From the NCBI RefSeq assembly GCF_031998825.1, contig NZ_DAMACX010000011.1, forward strand, positions 39,902-103,901: a DNA stretch of 64,000 nucleotides, in the 5' to 3' direction. The notes under the pieces are model-generated. The model did not search any database. It saw only the letters and a list, made by a program, of their open reading frames with translations, and had not been told where the DNA came from. Origin of the DNA: Pseudescherichia sp031998825 (GTDB lineage: Bacteria; Pseudomonadota; Gammaproteobacteria; Enterobacterales; Enterobacteriaceae). Below, piece by piece: positions 17,419-26,534 of this stretch. The translations under genes and the position numbers were made by a program. Position 1 is the first letter of the stretch. Every line of letters begins with the position of its first letter.

Positions 17419-18132
17419 TTACATAGGTTCAGCAGTAATCTCGAAACCTAATAGCGTTTCAAACATCTCCTCACCGGACATTGTCGTCTTGTTCCACCAC
17501 TGCGGAAACATGCCTGCATCAGTTTCAAGATAGCTGGCGTAGGGCACCATTCCGTTCAGCGTGTCAGCAAAGGCTAGCTGATGACCGGGCCGCTCCCAGA
17601 AGGCGTAGCAGCGCTTGTAGCGGTTGTGTCTGCTAGTGTAGGCAATCCCGTCGAAGTCATTGGCAAAGTGTGTGTGCAAAAATGCCATTAACCATTGAGG
17701 AAAGGTGTAATCCTCATTCTCCAGGCTGTCCAGTGGGATATGTAGCAGCTGGCATAACATGACTACATCAACCGCTTCCACCAGTCTGACGATGTCTATC
17801 GAACACATGTAGTGCTGAGTAAGAACTGACTCTGGATAGCTGATGGGACCATGATTCGCCAGTACTCGCCCATACGCCTCAGCGGCAGCGGTGAGTGCCG
17901 AATCAGATGCGTACCATACCCCAATTTTTCCACCGGGAGGGTTATAGCGACCGCAGTCTGACGCGGCTGCTGGTGCAGCAAAGTTGATGGCACTGCTGTA
18001 CAACTTTTTCTGGTGACGCTTCAAAACAGCAATACCGACTTGGATCGCCAATGTTGGAAAACGTAGTGAACCTTTTAGCGCTAAGATTCCCTGCGCCACA
18101 TGATTAGGGCTAAAAATCCATTTGTTGGTCAT
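17419..18132 (-). CDS. RES-domain protein, candidate NAD+-degrading toxin
   Basis: 237 residues from ATG 18132 (a TTG extension to 18177 is possible). The RES signature order is visible: GRYNPPGGKIGVWYASDS followed by ALTAAAEAYGRV, giving the R, Y and E that line the pocket in known RES toxins, then a late FDGIAYTSRHNRYKRCYAFW block. RES toxins such as MbcT degrade NAD+ by phosphorolysis or hydrolysis. Classical RES genes follow their Xre antitoxin on the same strand; here the partner is convergent, which is unusual. No clear ribosome site precedes ATG 18132. Located in an island between ycgN and ycgM where E. coli has none. Confidence 0.65.
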   Translation of the reverse strand: MTNKWIFSPNHVAQGILALKGSLRFPTLAIQVGIAVLKRHQKKLYSSAINFAAPAAASDCGRYNPPGGKIGVWYASDSALTAAAEAYGRVLANHGPISYPESVLTQHYMCSIDIVRLVEAVDVVMLCQLLHIPLDSLENEDYTFPQWLMAFLHTHFANDFDGIAYTSRHNRYKRCYAFWERPGHQLAFADTLNGMVPYASYLETDAGMFPQWWNKTTMSGEEMFETLLGFEITAEPM

Positions 18133-18288
18133 GGAATTATTCTGTCCGTATAACAGATTGAACCATAGGCTTTTCAATATCCGTTTGCAAAAACCCCTAA
18201 GTGCTTGTCAACGAGGGGAGTTAAGCACAATCGTTTCGCTCGATATTATACACACAATTTTGGCGTGGGTATAAAGAGAAAATATTGG

Positions 18289-18320
18289 TTAGGCCGGGTA
18301 AGCATCAGCGCTGCCCGGCA
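18289..18320. repeat. REP-like palindrome
   Basis: TTAGGCCGGGTAAGCATCAG...GCTGCCCGGCA, a member of the same REP family as at 6615 and 10249, next to the 3' end of ycgM. Confidence 0.7.
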
Positions 18321-18341
18321 TTGGTTCATGAAGAGAGAGGT

Positions 18342-19001
18342 TTACAACACGCGGGTGGTAAGGGACTGACCGTTAAAGCTCACTTCCAGCTCGTCACCGC
18401 TGTGCAGCGGGCCAACGCCCTCTGGCGTACCGGTGAGGATAACGTCCCCGGCGCGCAGGGTGAAGTAGCGGCTCATATAGGCAATCAGCGGCACGATCTT
18501 ATGGATCATATCCGCCGTGGTGCCCTGCTGGCGCATCTCGCCGTTGATCTTCAGCCCCAGCGGGGTCGCCTGCGGATCGCTCTTGAACTCTGCCGCCGGA
18601 ATGAAGCCGGAGATTGGGCATGAGTTGTCGAAGCCTTTCGCTTTCTCCCACGGTTGCCCGGCCTTCTTCATTTTGCCCTGAATATCGCGCAGGGTGAGAT
18701 CCAGCGCGACGCCGTAACCGGCAATCGCCTGCTGGACATGCTCTTCCGACGCCTGGCGCAGCGTGGAGCCAATCAGCACCGCCAGCTCAACCTCGTGGTG
18801 CACCGACCCTAATCCTTGTGGCAGGGCCAGCGGCTGACGAAGATCGCAGAGCGCGGTTTCAGGCTTGATAAACAGCACCGGCTCTTCCGGCGTGGCGCTG
18901 CCCATCTCCTGAATATGTTTCGCATAGTTACTGCCAACGCACACAACCTTACTGACGGGAAAATCTAACAGCGCACCCTGCCAGTTATGATGCTGATACA
19001 T
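18342..19001 (-). CDS. ycgM: Fumarylacetoacetate hydrolase family protein (acylpyruvase type)
   Basis: 219-residue FAH-fold enzyme; relatives hydrolyse acylpyruvates or decarboxylate oxaloacetate. Metal and substrate motifs are seen: VGSNYAKHIQEM, PVLFIKPETAL, VHHEVELAVLIG (metal Glu pair), and DVILTGTPEGVGPLHSGD near the end. ATG 19001 aligns with the E. coli start (MYQHHNWQG); the longer frame upstream is not supported. Confidence 0.9.
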   Translation of the reverse strand: MYQHHNWQGALLDFPVSKVVCVGSNYAKHIQEMGSATPEEPVLFIKPETALCDLRQPLALPQGLGSVHHEVELAVLIGSTLRQASEEHVQQAIAGYGVALDLTLRDIQGKMKKAGQPWEKAKGFDNSCPISGFIPAAEFKSDPQATPLGLKINGEMRQQGTTADMIHKIVPLIAYMSRYFTLRAGDVILTGTPEGVGPLHSGDELEVSFNGQSLTTRVL

Positions 19002-19056
19002 GTTACCCCCTGAGTAACTCATTGAACGCGAGTGAAATTTGACTATCACCGCCGTC

Positions 19057-19374
19057 TCAGGATTTGTCAATCTTCCCGCTGCTCTGTAAGTGCTGCTTAA
19101 GGAGATCCTCCTGCGGCGGCGGCATCTGCAGGTAATAGCCCTGCGCCTGCAGCGCCTCTTTAACCTTCTGCAAATCGGCGTTGGCTAACTGTTTGCGTCC
19201 GTCAAGCGGCAGCAGCATCGTCATCACCGGCTGGCCAAAACTTTTCATCAATGCTTCAGGCACGCGAGAAAAATCATCCTTTTTCTCGATATACAAATAG
19301 GTCTGTTCACGCTTAGCACTTCGGTAGATCACACAAAACATACTTTTACTCTTTTTAATGCGTAATTTCGACAT
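19057..19374 (-). CDS. ycgL: YcgL domain protein
   Basis: Small 105-residue protein of the YcgL fold (mixed alpha/beta, function unknown), with the conserved MFCVIYRSAKREQTYLYIEKKDDFSRVP head and YYLQMPPPQEDLLKQHL tail. The annotated start matches the usual E. coli start by position. It is the last host gene before the prophage. Confidence 0.9.
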   Translation of the reverse strand: MSKLRIKKSKSMFCVIYRSAKREQTYLYIEKKDDFSRVPEALMKSFGQPVMTMLLPLDGRKQLANADLQKVKEALQAQGYYLQMPPPQEDLLKQHLQSSGKIDKS

Positions 19375-19600
19375 ACGCTAACATCAATCAAACCCGCACC
19401 ACAAGCCAGTCTCAGCCAATTTCACCTGCAGATTTTTGCATCATTTCCCCAATTTGTGTCATTCCTGTGGCACAAATCCGTCACAGAGAGCGCAAAGCCC
19501 TGCACAGGTGCAGAGATGGCCTTTCTCCGTCTAAGCCATGTCGATCATTAAGCCGACTGGTGGTAGACTCCCACCCTTTCAGAATTCACTGATTTCTATC
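19375..19600. other. Left host-prophage junction and gtr upstream region
   Basis: 226 bp between ycgL and gtrA. It must contain attL, but I could not find a convincing direct repeat shared with the right junction. A single GATC occurs at 19534-19537; P22-type gtr promoters usually carry several GATC sites for Dam/OxyR phase variation, so that switch is not obvious here. CCCAC/GTGGG-like small hairpin at ~19559-19575. Confidence 0.45.
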
Positions 19601-19963
19601 ATGTTAAAACTTTTCGCCAAGTACACATCAATAGGTATCATCAATACGCTCATACACTGGGTTGTGTTTGCTATTTGTGTTTACCCCTTCCACAGCAGCC
19701 AGGCACTGGCAAACTTTGCAGGTTTTGTGGTGGCTGTGTCATTCAGTTTCTTTGCCAATGCCAGGTTTACTTTTGGATCTCACACAACAGCCATGCGCTA
19801 CATGCTGTATGTCGGATTCATGGGCACGCTTAGTGCAGCCGTGGGCTGGGGTGCTGACCTGACCGCTCTCGCGCCGATAGTAACGTTGGTAGCTTTCTCT
19901 GCCATCAGCCTGGTGTGCGGCTTCATCTATTCAAAGTTCATTGTCTTTAGGGATGCGAAATGA
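19601..19963 (+). CDS. gtrA: GtrA-family bactoprenol-linked glucose flippase
   Basis: 120-residue membrane protein with four hydrophobic helices (IGIINTLIHWVVFAICVYPF, ALANFAGFVVAVSFSFFANARF, YVGFMGTLSAAVGW, FSAISLVCGFIYSKFIVF), the classic GtrA pattern. It flips undecaprenyl-phosphate-glucose across the inner membrane for O-antigen glucosylation. ATG 19601 is chosen since the hydrophobic start fits; there is no good ribosome site. Its stop overlaps the gtrB ATG (ATGA). Confidence 0.88.
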   Translation: MLKLFAKYTSIGIINTLIHWVVFAICVYPFHSSQALANFAGFVVAVSFSFFANARFTFGSHTTAMRYMLYVGFMGTLSAAVGWGADLTALAPIVTLVAFSAISLVCGFIYSKFIVFRDAK

Positions 19964-20880
19964 AAATTTCTCTGGTCGTTCCGGTATTTAATGAAGAGGA
20001 AGCAATTCCAATCTTCTATAAAACCGTGCGGGAGTTTGAAGGTCTTCAACAGCATGAAGTCGAAATAGTATTCATTAACGACGGCAGCAAAGACGCAACA
20101 GAATCAATCATAAATGCACTGGTTATCGCAGATCCTCTTGTGGTTCCGCTGTCTTTCACCCGCAACTTCGGGAAAGAGCCTGCTTTGTTCGCCGGCCTAG
20201 ACCACGCTACCGGTGAAGCTATTATTCCGATTGATGTTGACCTGCAGGATCCGATTGAGGTTATCCCCCGCCTGATTGAGAAGTGGCAAGAAGGTGCTGA
20301 TATGGTTCTGGCTAAACGTTCAGATCGCTCTACCGACAGCCGGTTAAAGCGCAAATCTGCTGAGTGGTTCTACAAGCTGCACAACAAAATCAGCAATCCG
20401 CAAATCGAAGAAAATGTTGGTGACTTCCGCCTGATGTCTCGCGAGGTAGTGGAAAACATTAAGCTCATGCCAGAACGCAACTTGTTCATGAAGGGTGTTC
20501 TGAGCTGGGTTGGCGGCCACACCGATGTGGTTGAATATGCCCGAGCTGAACGTGTTGCCGGCAGCACGAAATTCAACGGCTGGAAGCTATGGAATCTTGC
20601 ACTCGAAGGGATAACCAGCTTTTCAACATTTCCCCTGCGCATGTGGACCTATATCGGCCTTATCGTGGCAGGTGTCGCATTTTTATATGGCTCATGGATG
20701 ATTATCGACACATTAGCTTTCGGCAATGCGGTTAGAGGCTATCCTTCGCTTCTGGTCTCTATACTGTTTTTGGGTGGAATTCAATTGATTGGTATTGGCG
20801 TACTTGGAGAGTACATTGGGAGAATATATGTTGAGGTTAAAAACAGACCTAGATATCTGTTAAAAGGTGTTAAGAAATGA
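19960..20880 (+). CDS. gtrB: Bactoprenol glucosyltransferase
   Basis: Transfers glucose from UDP-glucose to undecaprenyl phosphate at the cytoplasmic face. 306 residues: GT2 catalytic domain with VVPVFNEEEAIP at the N-terminus, FINDGSKDAT, DVDLQDPIEVIP (DxD) and a FMKGVLSWVGG block, then two C-terminal membrane helices (YIGLIVAGVAFLYGSWMII, LVSILFLGGIQLIGIGVLGEYIGRIY). Sits in the gtrABC operon with ATGA overlaps on both sides. Confidence 0.95.
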   Translation: MKISLVVPVFNEEEAIPIFYKTVREFEGLQQHEVEIVFINDGSKDATESIINALVIADPLVVPLSFTRNFGKEPALFAGLDHATGEAIIPIDVDLQDPIEVIPRLIEKWQEGADMVLAKRSDRSTDSRLKRKSAEWFYKLHNKISNPQIEENVGDFRLMSREVVENIKLMPERNLFMKGVLSWVGGHTDVVEYARAERVAGSTKFNGWKLWNLALEGITSFSTFPLRMWTYIGLIVAGVAFLYGSWMIIDTLAFGNAVRGYPSLLVSILFLGGIQLIGIGVLGEYIGRIYVEVKNRPRYLLKGVKK

Positions 20881-22319
20881 AATATTGCACCCAAGATCTA
20901 AAAATGTTCCTGTTAGATAACAAAGTGGCAATTTACATATCGCTTCTTTTTTCTGCAGCATTTGTTCTGCCAGTTATATTGGCTGGCTCTATCTATATAG
21001 ACGACAACACTAGAATATTCAACGACTTCAACTGGTCTGGAGATGGGCGTTTCGCTACAAACATACTGTTTGAGATATTTTCTTTCGGTAATGGCATTGT
21101 AAGCATTTATCCATTTGGACAACTTATAGCATCTTCTCTCCTAGCGCTATCAATAATTTTGGTATGCTTCTCTGCAGAAGTTAGAGGATCATTATTCATT
21201 GTTCTGTCCACCATCATTGCATTCAACTCACAATTTTTGATAAGTAATTTATCATATAGATATGATTCGTTGCCTATGTCCATGTCTATATTACTAGCCG
21301 TCATTCCTTTTATTTTCCTGAGAAGGAATTGGATATTCTTTCTTTGCTCTATTTGCTGTCTCGTACTTTCCTTTCAAATGTATCAACCATCAGCAATGGT
21401 CTATGTGATTTGTTCGCTGGTTGTTAGCGCTGCAAAATATGAGGGTCCAATTGGTTACATTAAAAGCAACTCAATTGCAGCAGCGGCATTCGTATCCTCT
21501 TTCGTTCTGTTTAAAATTATAATCATCTCTGTTGGAGGTGTTGGCAGGGCTGACTTCTTTACTGCGGCAAATAATCCCGGTGAGACGTTAGGTAGGAATA
21601 TCGCACAGCACATGCATTTATTTGACATGTCCGCTCAATCACCAATGAAGATCATCTACATCATCCTTACTGCTTTGATGTTAATGAGCATAGTTCTAGT
21701 GTTCAAGAAAGATAAGGGCAAAGGCACTATTATATTGCTTACCACGCCCATAGTATTTGCATTAACATTTATCGCTAACGCCTTACTCAAGGAAGCGTGG
21801 TTTACAAGCAGAATACTTATTGCATTCCCTTTCTTTATGGTCTTTGTAATTATTTGCAGCTATCACGCATCTGTTAACAGGTATTTTGTCTATACCACGT
21901 TGATTTTATCATGCATTTCATCTTTGGTGTTTTCCGCAACATACGCATCAGCGCTGCGTTCTCAAGATGAGGTCAACAACAAATATCTAAACGAAATATC
22001 TTTGGTAACTAACGGGGTTGGTGTTGATAAAGTTGCTATTTACGGCGAAGCCCCCAGAAGCAAAGAGTACATGAGGGCTGGATTCATTTACCCGATAATA
22101 TCCAATATTGTGCCAAATTACCTTAAGCAAGGAAGCGGGTGGGCACAAATGCTGCTCATAAGGAGGTCAATATCTGCAGAGTTCTTTAAAATCAATGAGC
22201 AGGACAAGATATTCAAACAATCCTGTGATATTGGTGAAATGAGGAAAAGCTCCTCTTTCAACTATCAGATAATCGGCTCGTTGGTTGTCATTGATTTTAC
22301 TAAAAGACTTTGCGGATGA
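20877..22319 (+). CDS. gtrC: Serotype-specific O-antigen glucosyltransferase (GtrC type)
   Basis: 480-residue polytopic membrane protein with about ten hydrophobic helices and large C-terminal soluble part; it shows the Gtr IV-like pattern (IDDNTRIFNDFNWSGDGRF near residue 40-60, YRYDSLPMSM). By position it attaches glucose from the lipid carrier to a specific O-antigen sugar in the periplasm, changing the serotype and blocking adsorption of related phages. Base composition is distinctly AT-rich compared with gtrB and the host, which is usual for the variable gene of such cassettes. Which O-unit is modified cannot be told. Confidence 0.8.
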   Translation: MKYCTQDLKMFLLDNKVAIYISLLFSAAFVLPVILAGSIYIDDNTRIFNDFNWSGDGRFATNILFEIFSFGNGIVSIYPFGQLIASSLLALSIILVCFSAEVRGSLFIVLSTIIAFNSQFLISNLSYRYDSLPMSMSILLAVIPFIFLRRNWIFFLCSICCLVLSFQMYQPSAMVYVICSLVVSAAKYEGPIGYIKSNSIAAAAFVSSFVLFKIIIISVGGVGRADFFTAANNPGETLGRNIAQHMHLFDMSAQSPMKIIYIILTALMLMSIVLVFKKDKGKGTIILLTTPIVFALTFIANALLKEAWFTSRILIAFPFFMVFVIICSYHASVNRYFVYTTLILSCISSLVFSATYASALRSQDEVNNKYLNEISLVTNGVGVDKVAIYGEAPRSKEYMRAGFIYPIISNIVPNYLKQGSGWAQMLLIRRSISAEFFKINEQDKIFKQSCDIGEMRKSSSFNYQIIGSLVVIDFTKRLCG

Positions 22320-22340
22320 TGCGCCGTCCTTGGCATCCAA

Positions 22341-24371
22341 TTACGATATCTGGTACATCTGATTCATTGTGCCGTCGAACCTCAGCATTGCCCTAAACTC
22401 CACAGGCACCCCAGCGGAGAGGTTAAATGGAACGTTTCCTCTGGGGTACACATTGCTTGTGTTGTTTATGGTGGAACCAGATGTGTTGGCGATAACTACG
22501 AGCCTCCTACCGTATGGGTAGTTAATCATGTCGACGATAGTTGTGGCTGATTGCAGCCAAAAGTTAACGTTTGGCGGGAATTGACTTAGGTCTATCGCTG
22601 ATGATGAAGGGCTAATTGCTACCATGGTTGGCAGCCCTCCATCCTCCCCGGAAAGCGTGCATCCTTTGTGAACGTAACCATTGACATATGTAGGGCTAGT
22701 TGTCGGGTATGTATTGTTACTTACATATACGGGGTCAAAGCGAACATCATCTGTCTGCACCAAGTACCCCTGCGTCCTCCGCGATCCAGAAGCGCCAACT
22801 AACCCCATCCTACACCCAGTTACAACTCCCCCTCTTCTTACATACACACCATAGCAGCGCGTCGTATCTTGCGATATGTCTAGAGTAAAGTCACAGTTCG
22901 ATATTTTTGCGTAATAACTATCGATACACGGGCGGGCTGCATCTATGCCCGTGAATAAAGTGTCAGATACAACTGCAGACCTAAAATTAGGATTCGCTAT
23001 AACTAGAGGTGATATTGAATCCCTGCCAGCGTTAAATCTGCAACTATTAATCGTAAACCTCTCCCCCTGAACATTCATGAAATACGGAACGTTCACCCTT
23101 GGGACCCCCAAGTGAGCAGAGAGGGCTGCGTTAGATACCGGTATGAATATGCAATTCTGGAATGACCAATCATTACCTGAGCCAATTTGAATCGGGCTTT
23201 GTTTGTAAACAAAATCCCACTCGGGCCCCAGAGCTCCGTTGTAGTCCCCATGCTCAATATGGCATCCACTCCAGAAAACGTATCTTCCGTACAGAGTGGC
23301 GTCAGTATTGTCTATGAAGTAATGACACGCCATTAATAAGCAGTTTTGGAAGTATAGATAATTGGCCCTTGCAACAAATTTAATAGCAGCAATATCTTCG
23401 GTTCCGCATCTTTCCACGAATAAACTGACGAAGTGCGTATCTTGAAGATATCCTATAGTTAACCCTACGCCACCAAATCCTGATATCGCACAATTCTCCA
23501 CGTAACCCTGAAGCCCTGTATTATGCAGTCTTAATCCCGCATGACTCGTGTTTGACCTTTGGTTTGGATGCCCAATTAATGCTATGTTGCGTATTGACAT
23601 TCCGAACTGATAGTTTGGGGGGCTCACATTTAGCGTGAAACCAGATGTATTATTACCTACTATCACAGATCCAATAAAAGGAGAATCCTGTTGCGATGAT
23701 GTTGTTACGGCTACTCCATTGGCCCCCTCTCCATAAATAACGGGTGCATAGGTGGCCGTAAGATTGCCGTTAATCAAATACCAGCCAGAGGGTACGAAAA
23801 GAGCCTTATTACTAACCTTGCAATAGTCAAGCGCAGTCTGGAAAGCTACCGTGTTATCTGTGCCAGTATTAGTTGTTCTGTTGAAGTCAGGGATTGCGCC
23901 AAAGTCCTGCACACTAACCACCTCAGCATTAACGTCATGCTGAGTTCGTGCAACTGCGCCTGTAAAAGGCTGCTTAACACCTACCAGGGCATCACCATAG
24001 CCATCTCCGTCACTAGCAAGCTGCTGCCTTAGCCGATCAGGGTCGTATCCTAGAACATTTGGGTAATAGAATTGCTGCACTCCGTAGGCATCGTAAACCG
24101 CCATCGAGTGCCCTTGGACCGTAACAAACTTCGACACCTGCCCGTTGTATACAGGGTAGCCGCCAGCATTGATAATAATAGGCTGCGGAACCGGTATGGT
24201 GCTACCATCCTCACTCTCCAGATACACCTGTATCTGATTGGATTGGATGGTTGGATCGGTATCAATCTTACCAATATAAATTCTGCCGTTTGCCACGGCT
24301 TTGAAAGACCGGGCCATGGTAAATAGCTGGCTCGGCATGCTCACTACCACATTAGCGGTGATATCTGACAT
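22341..24371 (-). CDS. 9: Tailspike protein with P22-type head-binding domain
   Basis: Residues 1-~115 closely follow the P22 gp9 head-binding domain (ITANVVVSMP, SFKAVANGRIYIGKIDTD, IINAGGYPVYNGQVSKFV, QGHSMAVYDAYG). A linker (GVKQPFTGAVARTQHDVN) and a pectate-lyase-type start (VSVQDFGAIPDF...TDNTVAFQTALDYC) lead into a right-handed beta-helix; the C-terminal ~90 residues probably form the trimer cap. The receptor-binding part is not P22-like, so the O-antigen target differs. Likely an endoglycosidase or deacetylase that cuts the O chain during adsorption. Next to gtrABC as in P22 relatives. Confidence 0.88.
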   Translation of the reverse strand: MSDITANVVVSMPSQLFTMARSFKAVANGRIYIGKIDTDPTIQSNQIQVYLESEDGSTIPVPQPIIINAGGYPVYNGQVSKFVTVQGHSMAVYDAYGVQQFYYPNVLGYDPDRLRQQLASDGDGYGDALVGVKQPFTGAVARTQHDVNAEVVSVQDFGAIPDFNRTTNTGTDNTVAFQTALDYCKVSNKALFVPSGWYLINGNLTATYAPVIYGEGANGVAVTTSSQQDSPFIGSVIVGNNTSGFTLNVSPPNYQFGMSIRNIALIGHPNQRSNTSHAGLRLHNTGLQGYVENCAISGFGGVGLTIGYLQDTHFVSLFVERCGTEDIAAIKFVARANYLYFQNCLLMACHYFIDNTDATLYGRYVFWSGCHIEHGDYNGALGPEWDFVYKQSPIQIGSGNDWSFQNCIFIPVSNAALSAHLGVPRVNVPYFMNVQGERFTINSCRFNAGRDSISPLVIANPNFRSAVVSDTLFTGIDAARPCIDSYYAKISNCDFTLDISQDTTRCYGVYVRRGGVVTGCRMGLVGASGSRRTQGYLVQTDDVRFDPVYVSNNTYPTTSPTYVNGYVHKGCTLSGEDGGLPTMVAISPSSSAIDLSQFPPNVNFWLQSATTIVDMINYPYGRRLVVIANTSGSTINNTSNVYPRGNVPFNLSAGVPVEFRAMLRFDGTMNQMYQIS

Positions 24372-24464
24372 TTACTGTGCTCCGGGCGCAGCAAAGCCGC
24401 ACAACAAATGTTGCGCAGCGTTGCATTAAGGTCGGTTATAATTGGTTAAAACATAGGATGATGT

Positions 24465-24536
24465 ATGGACAGAGATTTACTGAATTTTGCTTTCCTGATA
24501 TTCGGCATTTGTGTCGGCGTGGCGCTATTCGCTTAA
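24465..24536 (+). CDS. Possible 23-residue membrane peptide between tailspike and gp16
   Basis: ATG 24465 with AGGATG 9 bases upstream encodes MDRDLLNFAFLIFGICVGVA plus LFA, a single hydrophobic helix. A perfect TATAAT lies at 24437-24442 with a poor TTGCGC 20 bases before it. It is antisense to all surrounding late genes and overlaps the gp16 3' end by 12 bases. P22 carries its immI/sieA accessory genes in this same gap, so a prophage-expressed small gene is plausible; I cannot prove it is translated. Confidence 0.35.
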   Translation: MDRDLLNFAFLIFGICVGVALFA

Positions 24537-26534
24537 AGCCTCTGACTTAGCGCCCTGAGCTACGGAATTTATGACGCGCTCAGCGTCCGCTAACGCTTTT
24601 TCAAATGCTGTGGAGCCACGCGGTGTATTAGCTAGCCTAAGCATTGCATTGCGAGCTGGCTCACTCTCATAGACTCGCGCAAGCAGACCATATCCGCCGC
24701 CAACCCCAACTAATGCCGGGTTAGTTACGGAACCTATGCCAAGGATGAAAGGAATGGTTTGCTGGCCGGTTGGCGTCGTTACCCCTGCCTGACCTGCCCT
24801 CTTCGTAGATTCCAGGTAGTTCTTCAGACCATTTAGATACGTTGCATCGCGCCCTTTGAACGCAATGCCGGTCTGATTAGACATCAGATTAACTTGCCTC
24901 AGGAACTGGTCCGGGGATCCGCCAGATTTCTCCATCGCCTTGCCGATAATGCCGTTACGCATCTGAGCACGACCCATCTGACCAACAGAATTGTAGAGGT
25001 TCTGCACTTCTGACCTGTTTTTGCTGAAGAGCATGTTGTTCACAACCTCTGGGGTCAGGTCGCCCTTCATCAGGACGTTCTTGAGTCTGGTATTCTGGAG
25101 TTTACTGGCCTCGTCTGCGTATACGGCATTGGCCTGCTTGTAGCGCCTCAGCGTATCACTCCCAAGGCTTGTTCCTATGGCACTATCTATATCCCCAGTC
25201 ATTGCGTTATAAACACGCTGAATAGCGGCATCTGAGCGATTGGGTAGAATCGTACGCTCCCCCTTCACATCCTGCCTAAACTGGCTGCGAAGCCCGCTAA
25301 GCTGCTGCAAGTCCATCGCCATTGGCCCGCTTGACCCAGCATTTCTGGTCAGTTCATCACGATATGCCTTGAGCTTAGATATGGTCTCGTTGTCTGATAC
25401 TTTCCCCAGCCTCTGAAGGCCTGCGATCTCCGTGTCTATCTGCTGAATTGCTCTGCTTGGTTGGATATTGACGCCAGTCATCGCATTCTGCACTTGCTCA
25501 AGACGGCTGCCTGCAGCACGTTTGATGCCTGCAGTTTTTGCCTTGAGACTGCCAATCACAATTGACGGATCATACTCACCGAATCGTGAGGAGAACTCAT
25601 TTACCAGCTGACTGCGCCCTTCCTGCTGAGCTGCTCGCATTGAGCTTGTCCCGGCAAAGGGAATGTTTTCAGCGGTGGTCTGCGCCATGCGTCCAACACG
25701 GGAGTTCGGCTGCAGTACATCCGTCGTATGTAGAGGAACATCTGCAGAGTTAGCAAAGCGGATCGCCTCTTGCGCCTCTGGAGAAATAGCCCCACGCACG
25801 CCGCGATACGCAGCGCCAGCAACTCGACCAACCTGATTAATCGCGCCGCCTAACGCTACGCCTGTAGCTAAATCAGTTGCGAGAGCCTCAGGGTTATTTT
25901 GCTCGCTATTGGCAGCCAGAGAACCTGCTGCGTTTTCTGCCAGCAGGCGAGATGTTCCCTGTGCTACTCGACCTGCAATGGTTGTTCCCTGTGCCGCTGC
26001 TCTTTCAGCGCCTATTGGTGTCAGGTATGGTAATGCCTCGGCAAATACCTTCCCCTCTGTGGTCTGAGGGGTTAAAGAACCAGGCTGCATCCCAAAATCC
26101 TGTGCTAGCCCTTCAGTGGTTACACGCGGAGCTGGTTGGTATGTCCCGTCACCTAACCCCAGCTTTTGACCTGCCCATGCGCCTGCGCTGGAAACCGCAT
26201 CTGCAATAGATGCAGGAATGTTAGCAACATTTACGCCAGCCTGTAGCAGCCCACGGCCAGTCTCAGCCACCGCATTCTCTAGATCAGAAATCATGCCGCC
26301 TTGCTGCTGTTGCTGGGGCTGGGGTTGGGAGGCAAGTTGCTCGGTTGGCTGTTTCCCCTGTGCCGTAGGCAGTGGGTATGCAGCATAGAAAGCTTGCCTA
26401 GCTTGCTGTGCGTTGCCGCCAGCCTGAGGCGCTACTACCTCAATGAAGTATTGCTCCTGCGCCTGCGCCTTCTGCTCTGGCGGCAACGCCTGGTACTGCT
26501 GCGACGCCAGCACGTCTTTCCATGCCTTAGCCAT
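24525..26534 (-). CDS. 16: DNA ejection protein gp16
   Basis: 669-residue internal virion protein (P22 gp16 is 609) that is ejected with the genome and helps DNA cross the inner membrane. N-terminus carries a Gln-rich stretch (~30-80: QARQAFYAAYPLPTAQGKQP, then QPQPQQQQQGG), followed by Ala/Gly-rich amphipathic segments able to enter membranes. Located immediately after gp20 with a 1-base overlap, preserving the P22 7-20-16 order. Confidence 0.85.
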   Translation of the reverse strand: MAKAWKDVLASQQYQALPPEQKAQAQEQYFIEVVAPQAGGNAQQARQAFYAAYPLPTAQGKQPTEQLASQPQPQQQQQGGMISDLENAVAETGRGLLQAGVNVANIPASIADAVSSAGAWAGQKLGLGDGTYQPAPRVTTEGLAQDFGMQPGSLTPQTTEGKVFAEALPYLTPIGAERAAAQGTTIAGRVAQGTSRLLAENAAGSLAANSEQNNPEALATDLATGVALGGAINQVGRVAGAAYRGVRGAISPEAQEAIRFANSADVPLHTTDVLQPNSRVGRMAQTTAENIPFAGTSSMRAAQQEGRSQLVNEFSSRFGEYDPSIVIGSLKAKTAGIKRAAGSRLEQVQNAMTGVNIQPSRAIQQIDTEIAGLQRLGKVSDNETISKLKAYRDELTRNAGSSGPMAMDLQQLSGLRSQFRQDVKGERTILPNRSDAAIQRVYNAMTGDIDSAIGTSLGSDTLRRYKQANAVYADEASKLQNTRLKNVLMKGDLTPEVVNNMLFSKNRSEVQNLYNSVGQMGRAQMRNGIIGKAMEKSGGSPDQFLRQVNLMSNQTGIAFKGRDATYLNGLKNYLESTKRAGQAGVTTPTGQQTIPFILGIGSVTNPALVGVGGGYGLLARVYESEPARNAMLRLANTPRGSTAFEKALADAERVINSVAQGAKSEALSE

